A stretch of DNA of 64,000 nt, taken from the NCBI RefSeq assembly GCF_002111595.1, contig NZ_LUTN01000005.1, positions 180,425-244,424 on the forward strand, written 5' to 3'. The translations under genes were made by a program, and so were the position numbers. Positions 11,505-20,669 of this stretch are shown piece by piece. Each line of letters begins with the position of its first letter. Positions within the stretch are counted from its first letter, which is position 1. The notes under the pieces are model-generated. The model worked only from the letters and a program-made list of their open reading frames with translations. It made no database searches and had not been told where the DNA came from. Source of the DNA: Lonsdalea britannica (GTDB lineage: Bacteria > Pseudomonadota > Gammaproteobacteria > Enterobacterales > Enterobacteriaceae).

Positions 11505-11932
11505 TAATCCTCTGTTTTTCTCAGGGTGAGGATGACGCTGTCATACTCGACCGCATCGCCTTGCCTGACCGGCATCGATGTGACCGTGCCATCGGTCGGA
11601 CTCAGTATGGGCAGATAGGTCAGCCCAATCTTTAAGAGCGCCAGCAGCGCGCCTTGCCGGACGACAGAACCGAGCGAAACAAACGTTTCATCACGTCCCG
11701 GATACTGCACACAGACCCTGCCGGGCAGGCAGGCCCGCACGATCTCCGTCGGCACACTCGCTTCGGCTTCCCGCAGTCCGGAGGACATCGCCGTCGGAAC
11801 ATCGCCAGCCGGTTCAAACCTGAGACGAACATGGTAATCGCTGCCGCCAATCTCTATTTGGGTTAACCCCGAGCGGCGCATCTTGTGGGCCACCACACGT
11901 AGCTCCCGGAGTGCTAATGGGCTGTTTTGCAT
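11504..11932 (-). CDS. BCCP-like (biotinyl/lipoyl-fold) protein without the biotinylation lysine
   Basis: A protein of 142 residues resembling acetyl-CoA carboxylase biotin carboxyl carrier protein. The N-terminal part (LRELRVVAHKMRRSGLTQIEI) resembles the AccB N terminus and the C-terminal 80 residues fit the hammerhead fold. Where AccB has EAMKM, this protein reads KIGLT (residues 101-105), so the lysine that carries biotin is Leu104 in my alignment. It therefore probably is not biotinylated. BCCP-like genes are known beside YcsF/KipI/KipA genes, which fits this place. The ATG at 11932 follows AGGATA. Function is unknown; a structural role in an oxoprolinase-like complex is a guess. Confidence 0.75.
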   Translation of the reverse strand: MQNSPLALRELRVVAHKMRRSGLTQIEIGGSDYHVRLRFEPAGDVPTAMSSGLREAEASVPTEIVRACLPGRVCVQYPGRDETFVSLGSVVRQGALLALLKIGLTYLPILSPTDGTVTSMPVRQGDAVEYDSVILTLRKTED

Positions 11933-12186
11933 AAATATCCTGTCAACTCGTCCGACATCATTTCGCCACGCGACGGGCGCTTCCCGTGAATAGCTGGACA
12001 GACAGGCGGTCAACACAGGAAAGGGGGACGTTGGCAGGCAGGGCGCAAATACAACCGGAATCGCCGCCTGTCGCCGACGTCCGACAACCACCCGTCGCCC
12101 CGGCGTACTGGGGATGTTCGCACTCTAACGTGGCGACAGGTTGATTCGGTAAGAGGGTTTCGCTTTGCAACGATAAGGGAGACTTA

Positions 12187-13110
12187 TTACCCCACCAGCG
12201 CCAGCGGACGGTTGTCCGTGGTGCGTTTCACCATCAGCGACAACAGGATGTCTTTCACGACTTTCGCCGGTTGCGAAAGCGGCAAATGGTCCGACATGCA
12301 AAACGTCAGGGAGACCTGAATATTCGGATCGACGATCTTCGCCATCCACCCGTTGCTGGCCTGCAGCATGGCGCGCGCGGCGGACTCCGGCATGATCGTG
12401 CAGCCTAATCCTTCGCTCACGGCGGCATTCAGCGTCGTTTGCGACTCAATTTCGCAGTTGACCTTGTAGGACACGCCCGCCTGAATAAAGGCATCATCCA
12501 CGCCTTTGCGCATCGTGTTGTAGATTCGCGGCAGGAACAGGTCGTAACGCGCGACCTCAGCCAGAGAAATGCTGCTTTTCGGCGCGTCCAGCACGTGCGG
12601 GCAGACGAAATAAAGATCTTCCTTCATCAGCGGCATAAAACGCAGGCCGTGGATCTCGCGGCTACCGTAAATCACCGCCATATCCATGCGCCCGTTCATG
12701 ATCAGTTCACTGAGCGTAGTGCCGAAGTTTTCGTTGAAATACAGCACGATGCCGGGATGCTGCCGATGCACTTCCTTCATTAGCGGCAGCGCCAGCTGCT
12801 GGGCGGCCGTCCCCGGCGCCAGACCGACGGATACGCTGCCCGAGAGGGTCAACCCGGCGCCGTCGATGGCGATTTGCGCCTGATCGCACTGGCGCAGGAT
12901 AGCCTGAGCATGCGTGTAGAGAATTTTGCCCGCTTCGGTCGGCGTGACGCCGCGCTTGGTGCGGATTAACAGCTGCTGATTGACCTCGCCTTCCAGCGTC
13001 GCCAGCTGCTGGCTAAGAGCAGGTTGCGCGATATGAAGAACATCGGCGGCCTGCGTCAGGCTGCCCACGTCAACGATCTTGATGAAATATTTAAGTCGAC
13101 GGAGATTCAT
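12187..13110 (-). CDS. LysR-family regulator, Nac-like
   Basis: A transcription factor of 307 residues. The N-terminal helix-turn-helix (MNLRRLKYFIKIVDVGSLTQAADVLHIAQPALSQQLATLE, residues 1-40) and the following RTKRGVTPTEAGKILY are nearly those of Nac, the nitrogen assimilation control protein of enterics, and the C-terminal IMPESAARAM and NGWMAKI stretches also agree. It may thus be a Nac paralogue or the genome's only Nac. It lies between the two halves of the oxoprolinase locus, with 254 bases before the BCCP-like gene, and divergent from the aminotransferase. Control of this locus by nitrogen status is inferred from position and family. Confidence 0.88.
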   Translation of the reverse strand: MNLRRLKYFIKIVDVGSLTQAADVLHIAQPALSQQLATLEGEVNQQLLIRTKRGVTPTEAGKILYTHAQAILRQCDQAQIAIDGAGLTLSGSVSVGLAPGTAAQQLALPLMKEVHRQHPGIVLYFNENFGTTLSELIMNGRMDMAVIYGSREIHGLRFMPLMKEDLYFVCPHVLDAPKSSISLAEVARYDLFLPRIYNTMRKGVDDAFIQAGVSYKVNCEIESQTTLNAAVSEGLGCTIMPESAARAMLQASNGWMAKIVDPNIQVSLTFCMSDHLPLSQPAKVVKDILLSLMVKRTTDNRPLALVG

Positions 13111-13493
13111 AGTGGCTTCCTCACTGCGGGATCTTGAGGTTAATCAAAGCAAGATTGGGGCCAACGCGCATAACCGTGGTTCTGGGGCGATAGAGAGTGT
13201 GATTTCAGTGGGTTAGACCATATGAGCTCGCCGCGTCTGTCACGAGTCATTCCGCCTTTTGCACCATACTGAAGCAATGCGGTCACCATCCCCCACAGGC
13301 CTGACACCGGCAACCATCGCGTTCGGTTATGTCACCACAACAAAGCGCTATTGGCCTCTGCGCCGGGTTCACTTTTATGCTCTTCCCAACCTGGGTCTCT
13401 CATCGACCTGCTTTTCGCACCGTGCCGCACGCCTGATCCTTCCGTTGCAGGCCTCACCGGCATGACGCCCCTGACTGACTGGAATCTCCGCAC
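13111..13493. promoter_or_regulatory. Divergent promoter region, lysR-type gene / aminotransferase
   Basis: A 383-base intergenic stretch that must hold promoters for both divergent genes. A LysR regulator commonly binds such a region. I see no clear sigma-54 or sigma-70 element that I would stand behind. A 68-codon frame at 13259-13465 has no ribosome site and is not called. Confidence 0.4.
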
Positions 13494-14696
13494 ATGCCTG
13501 AAATTGCCGATCGCCTAAAAAATGTCACCGTTTCCGCTTCTGTGGCCATGACGCAGAAAGCGCGAGATCTCGCCGCACAGGGTATCCATGTTATTGGCTT
13601 ATCCACCGGGGAACCGGATTTTCCCACACCGCGACACGCCTCGGAGGCCGCCTACGCCGCCGCGCTGGCGGGCGATACCCGCTATCCACCCACCGACGGG
13701 ACACCGGCGCTGCGCGCGGCTATTCAGCGTAAGTTCAAGCGCGACAACCATCTGGACTACGATATCAGTCAGATCATCACCGCGGGCGGCGCCAAGCAGA
13801 TTATCTTTAACGCCTTCATGGCGACGATCAATCCGGGCGACGAAGTGTTGCTGCCGTCCCCCTCATGGATTAGCTATGCCGATATCGTGAAGTTCGCGGG
13901 CGGCGTTCCGGTGCCCGTGGCCTGTCCGCAGGAAAACAACTTCAAACCCTATCCGGAGGCGATTAAGGCGGCCATCACCCCGAAAACCAAATGGCTGTTG
14001 CTCAACTACCCCAGCAACCCCACCGGTTCGGTCGCCAGCCGGGCCGATTTGCAGGGGATCGCGGACGTCATGCTGCGATATCCCGATATCTGGATCCTGA
14101 GCGACGACATTTATGAACATCTGATCTACGACGATGTGACCTTTTACACGATGGCGGAAGTCGAACCCCGACTGAAAGATCGCGTTCTGACGGTCAACGG
14201 CGTCTCCAAAGCCTGGTCAATGACCGGCTGGCGGCTGGGCTTCTGCGGCGGACCAAACGACCTGATCAAAGCGATGAGCAACGTCAATACGCAGAACGCA
14301 GGCGGCGTGACCACGTTAACGCAGGCGGCGGCCGTCGCGGTACTGGACGGCCCGCAGGATCTACTGAAAGAGCGCGCGGAGATTTATCGCCAGCGACGCG
14401 ACTATGTGCTGGAGCGCCTGAGCGCTATCCACGGCCTGCTGTGTCACAAACCTCAAGGCGCTTTTTACCTGTTTGTGAACATCGCCGCGTTGATAGGGAA
14501 AACCACCCAAGGCGGCCGCTACATCGCCAACGATGCCGACTTCGTGATGGCGCTGATGGAAGAGCACCACGTGGTGACGGTGCAGGGCGCGGCTTACGGT
14601 ATGAGTCCCTATTTCCGCCTCTCCTACGCCACCAGCATGGAGATACTGCAAAAAGGCTGCGACCGTCTGGCCGCCTTCTGCGAAGGAATGCGTTAA
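13494..14696 (+). CDS. Pyridoxal-phosphate aminotransferase, class I (AspC/AraT-like)
   Basis: A fold-type I aminotransferase of 400 residues. NYPSNPTG at 171-178 contacts the cofactor, LSDDIYEHL around 202-210 holds the Asp and Tyr, and the Schiff-base lysine is Lys239 in VNGVSKAWSMTGWRLGF; FRLSYATS near the C terminus provides the carboxylate-binding Arg. The pattern is that of Ib-subgroup aspartate or aromatic aminotransferases common in alpha-proteobacteria. It is divergent from the Nac-like regulator and faces the pxpC gene. It could transfer the amino group of glutamate released by the oxoprolinase, which is inference. Confidence 0.92.
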   Translation: MPEIADRLKNVTVSASVAMTQKARDLAAQGIHVIGLSTGEPDFPTPRHASEAAYAAALAGDTRYPPTDGTPALRAAIQRKFKRDNHLDYDISQIITAGGAKQIIFNAFMATINPGDEVLLPSPSWISYADIVKFAGGVPVPVACPQENNFKPYPEAIKAAITPKTKWLLLNYPSNPTGSVASRADLQGIADVMLRYPDIWILSDDIYEHLIYDDVTFYTMAEVEPRLKDRVLTVNGVSKAWSMTGWRLGFCGGPNDLIKAMSNVNTQNAGGVTTLTQAAAVAVLDGPQDLLKERAEIYRQRRDYVLERLSAIHGLLCHKPQGAFYLFVNIAALIGKTTQGGRYIANDADFVMALMEEHHVVTVQGAAYGMSPYFRLSYATSMEILQKGCDRLAAFCEGMR

Positions 14697-14723
14697 ACGT
14701 CATCTCACCGAGTCTGACAAAAG

Positions 14724-14752
14724 AACGGGGCCGCTTCTGCGCCCCGTTTTTT
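14724..14752 (+). terminator. Rho-independent terminator after the aminotransferase
   Basis: AACGGGGC and GCCCCGTT form an 8-bp GC-rich stem around a short loop, followed by a run of T, 27 bases after the aminotransferase stop. Confidence 0.85.
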
Positions 14753-14934
14753 ATGCCTGCAAGCGCTCCGTTCAACCGCACGACATACTGCCAGACGCCA
14801 CGTAGGCAAAGAGAGAAACCTGCGGGGGAAACCGCGCAGAGAGAGGAACAGTACGTCGTTATTCAGAGGAAGGTGAGAGAGGCTCAATTGCGCTGATGCC
14901 GCCGCCAGATGGACAGGCCTGCGGCACCCGGTGA

Positions 14935-15924
14935 TTAGCCGTTCAGCGCCACGGCTGCGACCTGATGACAGCTGCGGGTGACGGCAGACAGGTAGTCCCT
15001 CACCGCGCGATTGACGGCGATGGCCTCGGCGGCATCGCTTTCGATGAGTTGCAGCCGATCGCCCGCCTGCGCCTGTCCCAATCGCCACAGGTCGTCTTCG
15101 ATAACGCCCGCGATTTTGGGATAGCCGCCTGCCGTATTGGCATCGCTCATTTGAATGATGGGTTCGCCCGCCGGAGGCACCTGCACAATGCCGGGGATCA
15201 AACCATAGGAGCGCATTTCAACCGTTCGGGACGGGACGAGCGGCTCGCCGCTCAGGCGATAGCCGGTGCGATTGCTGTGCCGGGAAATGGTCCACGATTG
15301 CGACCAGAAACGCGCGGCGTCATGAGCAAACAGGTCGAATTCGCCAGAGGGGATCGCCCGTAGTTGAATCACGCCCTCCGGGCTAACCGGAAATACGTCA
15401 GCCAAGGCCACCGCTGGGGGCACCGCGCCAATCCCGCCCTTCGGCAGCGCACACCGCATCGCGTCTCCCGTCGGCAGACGGTCGCCTTGCGTCAATGGTC
15501 GGCCTTCCAGTCCGCCGAAATTGCCGCGCAGCGCGGTACTGCGCGATCCCATCACCAACGGAACATCGATGCCGCCCGCCACGCACAGATAACCGCGAGC
15601 GCCGCTGCGGGGATACGACATCTCTAACACCTGCCCGGCCTGCACCGCGCAGGCCCACCAGGGCGGCAGCGCGTTACCGTCCAGCACGGCGCGGCAATCG
15701 GCGCCGGTCAGGGCGATGGCGCCGTCAGCGGTGAAACGGACGCGGAAAGGGAAAAGTTGTACTTCAATCCCCGCGGCATTTTCGTCATTGCCGAGCATCA
15801 GATTGCCGACGCGCAGCGCCAGCGCATCCATCGCCCCGCTGACCGAGACGCCGATATGGCGAAAGCCGGTGCGGCCAAGATCCTGAACGGTATTCAACGG
15901 ACCGGTTTTGATGACCTCAATCAC
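14935..15924 (-). CDS. pxpC: 5-oxoprolinase subunit C (KipA family)
   Basis: A protein of 329 residues with the biotin-dependent carboxyltransferase-like fold found in KipA, PxpC and urea amidolyases. Family marks include TVQDLGRTGFRHIGVSVSGAMD at the N terminus, ALTGADC, YLCVAGGIDVP.VMGSRST, GGLEGRPLTQGDRL, SNRTGYRL and GGYPKIAGVI. Despite the name the PxpC reaction uses ATP, not biotin. It overlaps the end of pxpB by four bases (ATGA), as expected for translational coupling, and faces the aminotransferase gene. Length is typical. Confidence 0.93.
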   Translation of the reverse strand: MIEVIKTGPLNTVQDLGRTGFRHIGVSVSGAMDALALRVGNLMLGNDENAAGIEVQLFPFRVRFTADGAIALTGADCRAVLDGNALPPWWACAVQAGQVLEMSYPRSGARGYLCVAGGIDVPLVMGSRSTALRGNFGGLEGRPLTQGDRLPTGDAMRCALPKGGIGAVPPAVALADVFPVSPEGVIQLRAIPSGEFDLFAHDAARFWSQSWTISRHSNRTGYRLSGEPLVPSRTVEMRSYGLIPGIVQVPPAGEPIIQMSDANTAGGYPKIAGVIEDDLWRLGQAQAGDRLQLIESDAAEAIAVNRAVRDYLSAVTRSCHQVAAVALNG

Positions 15925-16630
15925 AGTTCAATCCTCTCAGGCAGAAAACGGACGCGGTCTCCCGGCGCCATGACCGCGGGCGTGTCCGCCCAGGGGTCGA
16001 AGAGCGGCATATCGGCGAAGCCGATCGCGTTCCAGCCATTTGGGCCGGTCAGCGCCGACACCCCCGTCTGCGCGCCGCCGATGGTCACGGTGCCTTTCAG
16101 CATATTCAGCGACGGCACTTTTTTACGCGGGGTGGCCAGCGCCGGGTCCAGACCGTGCAAATAGCCAAACCCCGGCGCGCTGCCGAGCGCGAAAACCGTG
16201 TACTCGCCCTGATAATGACGGCGAATGACGTCTTTCGCCGTCAGACCGGTGAATTCGCATACGGCATCCAGATCCGTGGCGTGCTCACCGCCGTAGCATA
16301 CGGGAATGTCGATCCGTTTGCCCTGCGAGGTGACAGCCGCGCACGGTCCCAACCTTCCCTCAGCAGATCAACGACGGCGGACGGCTCCGGCGGCGTCTGC
16401 TTGAACAGCACCAGCAGATTGGTCACGCCGGGGATCAGGGATTCGATATCGTCACGTTGCCGCAGTAACGCCGCCAGCGCCCAAATGCGCCTTTGCGCCG
16501 GCAGGTCGAAATCGCCCGGTGCATCAACCAGATAGGCCCGACCGCCAATCGTTGACACTTTTACCTGCTCGCCCTGACTGACGAGCGTCAAGGAGACGCG
16601 CTCCGGCACGTCGCGCGACAGCATGGTCAT
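15921..16630 (-). pseudogene. pxpB: 5-oxoprolinase subunit B (KipI family), frameshifted
   Basis: The N-terminal part (from ATG 16630 or 16624) has the KipI pattern QRRIWALAALLRQRDDIESLIPGVTNLLVLF; after REGW the frame is lost. The C-terminal part continues one frame over from GPCAAVTSQGKRIDIPVCYGG and carries the family-defining GSAPGFGYLHGL, PRKKVPSLNMLKGTVTIGG, QTGV and PGDRVRF stretches. Adding one G to the GGG run (minus strand, bases 16348-16350) restores one protein of about 236 residues. It starts 3 bases after the binding-protein stop and overlaps pxpC, so it sits in an intact operon. If the indel is real, the PxpABC enzyme is inactive. Confidence 0.88.
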
Positions 16631-16633
16631 GAG

Positions 16634-17479
16634 TTATTCCAGCGGTTCGAATTTCAGACTTGAAAGCGGCTGCACTTTTTCTTCGCGCACCATCTTGTAC
16701 TCGGTGTTCGGTCCAATCCAGGTATTCCAGATTGTGTCGATCGTGCCCGCGTCGTCCATCGTCTTCAGGCTGCGGTTCACGGCCGCCAACAGCGCCGGTT
16801 CGTCTTTTTTCATACCGACGCCAATCGGCTCGAGCGCCATCGGCTCTTTGATCATGCCCAGCTCGATACCGTCTTTTTGCGCCTGAGAAATCATTTTAAT
16901 GGCGGTCATAGTGTTGGTGACGAAGCCCACCACTTTGTTTTGTTCCAGCGCCAGGAAAGCAGAGGCCGCATCCTGGAAGGTCACGGCTTTAGCGCCCGCC
17001 AGATGGATGGACTGCTCGGAGGTGGTGCCTTTGGTCGCGCTGATGCGTTTGTCTTTAAAGTCCGCCCGCGTTTTGTTTTCGTTCGGCTTCTTCACCACCA
17101 GCATCTCTTTCGCCACATAGTACGGGTCGCTGAACTGAATTTGGTTGCCGCGCGTTTTGGTGTAGGCCAGGTTGGCGACCAGCACATCGGCGCGGCCGGT
17201 GGCGATGACGGCGATGCGCGCCTCAATCGAGGTCGGCATCAGGTTGGCCTTGACCCCCATCTCCTTCGCCAGCGCATGACAGAGATCGACATCCATCCCC
17301 GCCAACTGACGCGTTTTAGGATCGGGAGACGAAAACGGCGGCACGTCGGAGTAGACCGCACAGTTCAACTGACCGCGAGCGTGGATATCCGCGAGTAAAT
17401 CCGCGTGGGCGGCGGGTGACAATGCCGCCAACAGAGGCAGGGTCAATACGGCACCCGAAAGCAATTTCAATTTCATCAC
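16634..17479 (-). CDS. Amino-acid ABC transporter, periplasmic substrate-binding protein
   Basis: A family 3 solute-binding protein of 281 residues, with a signal peptide (MKLKLLSGAVLTLPLLAALSPAAHA) and then the fold pattern LNCAVYSDVPPFSSPDPKTRQLAGMDVDLCHALAKEMG, IAVIATGRADVLVANLAYTKTRGNQIQFSDPYY. It begins the leftward run SBP-pxpB-pxpC with almost no gaps, so ligand and enzyme are probably linked: 5-oxoproline or a related amide would fit. It has no permease beside it and most likely feeds the permeases and ATPase at 7.6-9.8 kb on the same strand. Confidence 0.93.
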   Translation of the reverse strand: MMKLKLLSGAVLTLPLLAALSPAAHADLLADIHARGQLNCAVYSDVPPFSSPDPKTRQLAGMDVDLCHALAKEMGVKANLMPTSIEARIAVIATGRADVLVANLAYTKTRGNQIQFSDPYYVAKEMLVVKKPNENKTRADFKDKRISATKGTTSEQSIHLAGAKAVTFQDAASAFLALEQNKVVGFVTNTMTAIKMISQAQKDGIELGMIKEPMALEPIGVGMKKDEPALLAAVNRSLKTMDDAGTIDTIWNTWIGPNTEYKMVREEKVQPLSSLKFEPLE

Positions 17480-17816
17480 GAATTCCCCGCTATTTTAATT
17501 AAGATTCAGAGTTCTTCTGACGCCAACGCGGCAGAAGCGGTATGAAGTAACTTACTAAAAATAAACAGATAACAGCCATCACGCTGTGTGACTCTTCAAG
17601 CAGTTTGACTATAGAGGCGAAGAAAACCGATGTATAAGACGGAAAGCGTGTGTGGTGATATGGAATTTGTATGACGGGAGGAAAATATAAGGAAAAACTA
17701 TCCAGACAGAACGAAATTATCTTAACGGACGCGAACGCAGTCACTCTATGGTTAGGGCAATTTCCCGCATCAGGAAAGCGAATGCCGATATTGCAGCCGA
17801 AGAGTGAAAATAGACA
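17480..17816. promoter_or_regulatory. Divergent intergenic region, binding protein / EamA transporter
   Basis: A 337-base AT-rich spacer that separates two divergent genes. Promoters for both are expected here but no motif is strong enough to place. No gene seen. Confidence 0.4.
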
Positions 17817-18740
17817 ATGAATTCCAGAATGGGCGTACTCTTGAAAATAATGTCGGCGCTGTGCGCGACATTAATGCTGGCCTGCGTCAAAGGATTAAAC
17901 GGCGCAATCCCGACCGGCGAAGTCATTTTTTTCCGTTCGTTCGTCGCGTTATTTCCCCTGCTGATCTGGCTCAAGTTTCAAGGCAATATTCTCGACTTAA
18001 TCAAAACCCGCAACCTTTTCGGCCATTTAATCCGTGGTTTTTCCGGCACGGGCGGTATGTATTTTAACTATCTGGCGCTGGTCTATATTTCGTTGGCGGA
18101 CGTGACCGCCATCAGCTACGCCGCCCCGTTATTTACCGTCATCATGGCGGCGATATTGTTAAAAGAGATCGTCCGATTTTATCGTTGGCTGGCTGTCGTG
18201 GTCGGCTTCTCGGGCATCCTTGTCATGCTGTCGGCGTATCTGGGCGCCAGCGGCTCTATCTTTTCCTCCACCTCCGGCGTCGCCACCGGCTCAGCCATCG
18301 GCGTCGTTTTCGCGCTACTGGCCGCGCTCTGCACCGCCGCCTCGTCGATACAAATTCGCTTCCTCAACGGCGTAGAGAAGCCCGGCGCCATCGTGTTCTA
18401 TTTCTCGCTGATGACGATGTTTATCGGTCTGGGCACGCTGTATTTCGGCTGGCTGATGCCGACTTATCCCCAGCTCCTGCTGCTGATTGGCTGCGGTTTT
18501 TTCGGCGGGATGGCGCAAATACTGATTACCCTAAGCCTGCGCTACGCCGACGCCTCGCTGCTGGCCCCTTTCGACTACACCACGCTGGTCTGGTCCATGC
18601 TGATCGGTTATCTCTTCCTGGATAGCGTGCCGGGGGGCTCCACCATCGCCGGCGCGGCCATCATCGCCTGTGCCGGTATCTTTACCGTCTGGTGCGAACG
18701 CCGTAATAGGAAAGCGGTCATTCGGCGTTCAATCGTTTAG
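17817..18740 (+). CDS. EamA/DMT-family inner-membrane transporter
   Basis: A very hydrophobic protein of 307 residues with about ten predicted spans in two EamA repeats. Family features include GEVIFFRSFVALFPL in the first repeat, ISYAAPLFTVIMAAILLKE, and YADASLLAPFDYTTLVWSMLIGYLFLDSVP in the second. Members export metabolites such as amino acids, purines or sugars; the substrate cannot be told. The ATG at 17817 has no strong ribosome site. It is divergent from the amino-acid binding protein, so it might act in the same physiology as an exporter, but that is weak inference. Confidence 0.9.
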   Translation: MNSRMGVLLKIMSALCATLMLACVKGLNGAIPTGEVIFFRSFVALFPLLIWLKFQGNILDLIKTRNLFGHLIRGFSGTGGMYFNYLALVYISLADVTAISYAAPLFTVIMAAILLKEIVRFYRWLAVVVGFSGILVMLSAYLGASGSIFSSTSGVATGSAIGVVFALLAALCTAASSIQIRFLNGVEKPGAIVFYFSLMTMFIGLGTLYFGWLMPTYPQLLLLIGCGFFGGMAQILITLSLRYADASLLAPFDYTTLVWSMLIGYLFLDSVPGGSTIAGAAIIACAGIFTVWCERRNRKAVIRRSIV

Positions 18741-19177
18741 CGATGTCATCATTAAATATCCTTCTCTTTCCCCGCGTCAGGCTGATTGAGTCATCGTGGA
18801 GAATAGCCATAACCTGATGGATTAATAATATTTTCACCCCAGAATCATTCATCGCAACACTAATCCCTCTTTTTTTTATTTATCCCTCAGTCCATTAAAA
18901 TAATTAACACTTTCCTTAACGAAAAAGATATATATTCATCGTGAATAGGGGAAGTTTCTGATGGCTTTGCGGTAAAAACATCGACTTACAATTTATTACC
19001 TCAGCTCAGAGACTTTATCTTCTTATAAGAACAAGCTTGATTTTTTGCGAGCGGCGCTGTTGTTAACTTTAGTTAAAAAAGATGCTATCCTCTGTGTCCG
19101 TTGTTGGATGACATCATTTCATACCAGTGGAAAATAGGGGTGCTCGCGATCGATAATTAACTTTCACACAGAGGTTA
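18741..19177. other. AT-rich intergenic region before the FUSC gene
   Basis: 437 bases, clearly AT-richer than the flanks, without a gene that I can support. It should contain the promoter of the next gene. Such AT-rich leaders are typical targets of H-NS-like silencing, which is inference. Confidence 0.4.
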
Positions 19178-20314
19178 ATGGTGATTTGGCGGGTGCTTTT
19201 AAAAGAAAAGACCATGAAAGTAGAGAATTTACAATATAAATATTATCGTATCTCCCATGCGCTGCGCTTAACGATTTCTTTTATTTTCGCTCTACTCCTG
19301 CTGGCAAAACTGGACCTGGTCAAAGACGTCTCGTGGATCCTGATCACTATGGTCGTCATCATGGGCCCGATGTCCTATAAAGGCAGCGTCTACCCCCGGG
19401 CCATCCAGCGCTCAACCGGTACCTTGATTGGCATCATCTTCGGTATTCTCTCGTTTTATGCCGGGAAGTACTCCTTTCCAGGCATGATCGTGATCATCGC
19501 CCTCGGTATATTTACCTGCGGCTACCTGACATTGAGCAAGATTCCTTATGCCGGGATACTGATTGGTATTACGCTTTCCGTAACCGTCAGCGCGTCAGGC
19601 GGAAATCTGGATATCGCGCTGTGGCGTATTTCTGACGTCTTTATCGGCTGCGTCATCGCCGTGATTTTTTCCAGTATTTTTCCGCACAAAGCGTGTATTC
19701 ACTGGAATATAGAACTGTATAAACTCATATCCAATCTGCATCAGCTTTACTGCGCTAATTTATCTCGTAATCTATTCAACCGGCCCGAATTAAAAAATCT
19801 TAACAGTATTAATAAAAAAACCATCGCTAATATATTAAAACTCTCCGCGCCTGCCCAGAAAGAAACCAGAATAGATAAAAAAACTTATGCGTCACTCCAA
19901 GAAACTATTCTCGATATCATCTCTTATCTGAATCTGATAGAAAAAGCCTTCTGGGACTGCCCGGTTAGCCACAATATTATTTGCGCCTCCTCCCTATCGA
20001 AGAAAATTAATTACGCGATCGATTACCGTTTTAAAATTTTACAGGCGCTTATTCGCGACGATATTAACGATCCTGACGCCATCAAGAAATTCCATCATAA
20101 AGAGTTCGAACAGGATGTGATGGAGGAACTGAGGTCGACGCTGCTGGTCGAGCACGTCGGAAATGACATCGCGATAGAGAACAAAATTTACGGCTATTTC
20201 TATCTGGGCACCCAAATTATCGACAAACTGGATGCGTTGGCCATGCTGCTTAGCACGATGAAAACGCAACAGCGCAGGCATGTCCACCTGCGCGTCAGGA
20301 ATCGCGCCGAATAA
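19178..20314 (+). CDS. FUSC-family membrane protein, YeeA-like
   Basis: A 378-residue protein: an N-terminal half with several hydrophobic spans (ISHALRLTISFIFALLLLAKL, SWILITMVVIMGPMSYKG, YPRAIQRSTGTLIGIIFGIL) and a C-terminal cytoplasmic half rich in Lys, Asn and Ile. The order of motifs matches E. coli YeeA (about 352 residues) including HWNIELYKL and SAPAQKETRIDKKTYASLQ. The FUSC family includes aromatic-acid efflux and fusaric-acid resistance proteins; a specific substrate is unknown. The ATG at 19178 follows AGAGG; an ATG at 19214 is an alternative. Codon use is AT-biased compared with both neighbours, suggesting different ancestry or relaxed composition. Confidence 0.88.
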   Translation: MVIWRVLLKEKTMKVENLQYKYYRISHALRLTISFIFALLLLAKLDLVKDVSWILITMVVIMGPMSYKGSVYPRAIQRSTGTLIGIIFGILSFYAGKYSFPGMIVIIALGIFTCGYLTLSKIPYAGILIGITLSVTVSASGGNLDIALWRISDVFIGCVIAVIFSSIFPHKACIHWNIELYKLISNLHQLYCANLSRNLFNRPELKNLNSINKKTIANILKLSAPAQKETRIDKKTYASLQETILDIISYLNLIEKAFWDCPVSHNIICASSLSKKINYAIDYRFKILQALIRDDINDPDAIKKFHHKEFEQDVMEELRSTLLVEHVGNDIAIENKIYGYFYLGTQIIDKLDALAMLLSTMKTQQRRHVHLRVRNRAE

Positions 20315-20669
20315 CGCTCCCCGTCTCCTGATTCAGATCGCTCCCTCCTCAGGCGAGGCGTCAGCCCCAGCCGTGAAGCGACCGCGACAGCCTTAAGATA
20401 CCGTTGAAAGACCTCACGCAATCGTTCTCTTTGCCGCACGCCGGGTTTTGCGTACAAGATAATGACTCTCAATACGCTAACATATTGAATAAATTTGATT
20501 ATTCTTCTTTTTAATTCTCTGTTCTATATCAACATAGCCGTGGTGGGGAGCCGCTAGGATAAAAATCCAGCGCCAGACTACGAAGCCGCTATTCTTGATA
20601 GGACTTCACGCCCCAGCCCCATGCTTTTCGCTCTGGCCGGACAATTAAAAAGTGTGACGGTCGTCACCC
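20315..20669. other. Intergenic region between FUSC gene and aegA
   Basis: No gene seen. A small inverted repeat (GTGACGGTCGTCAC, 20654-20667) lies next to the larger palindrome described separately. The region likely carries the aegA promoter. Confidence 0.4.

Noticed and set aside
13259..13465. 68-codon frame before the aminotransferase
   Set aside because: No ribosome site and no recognisable product.
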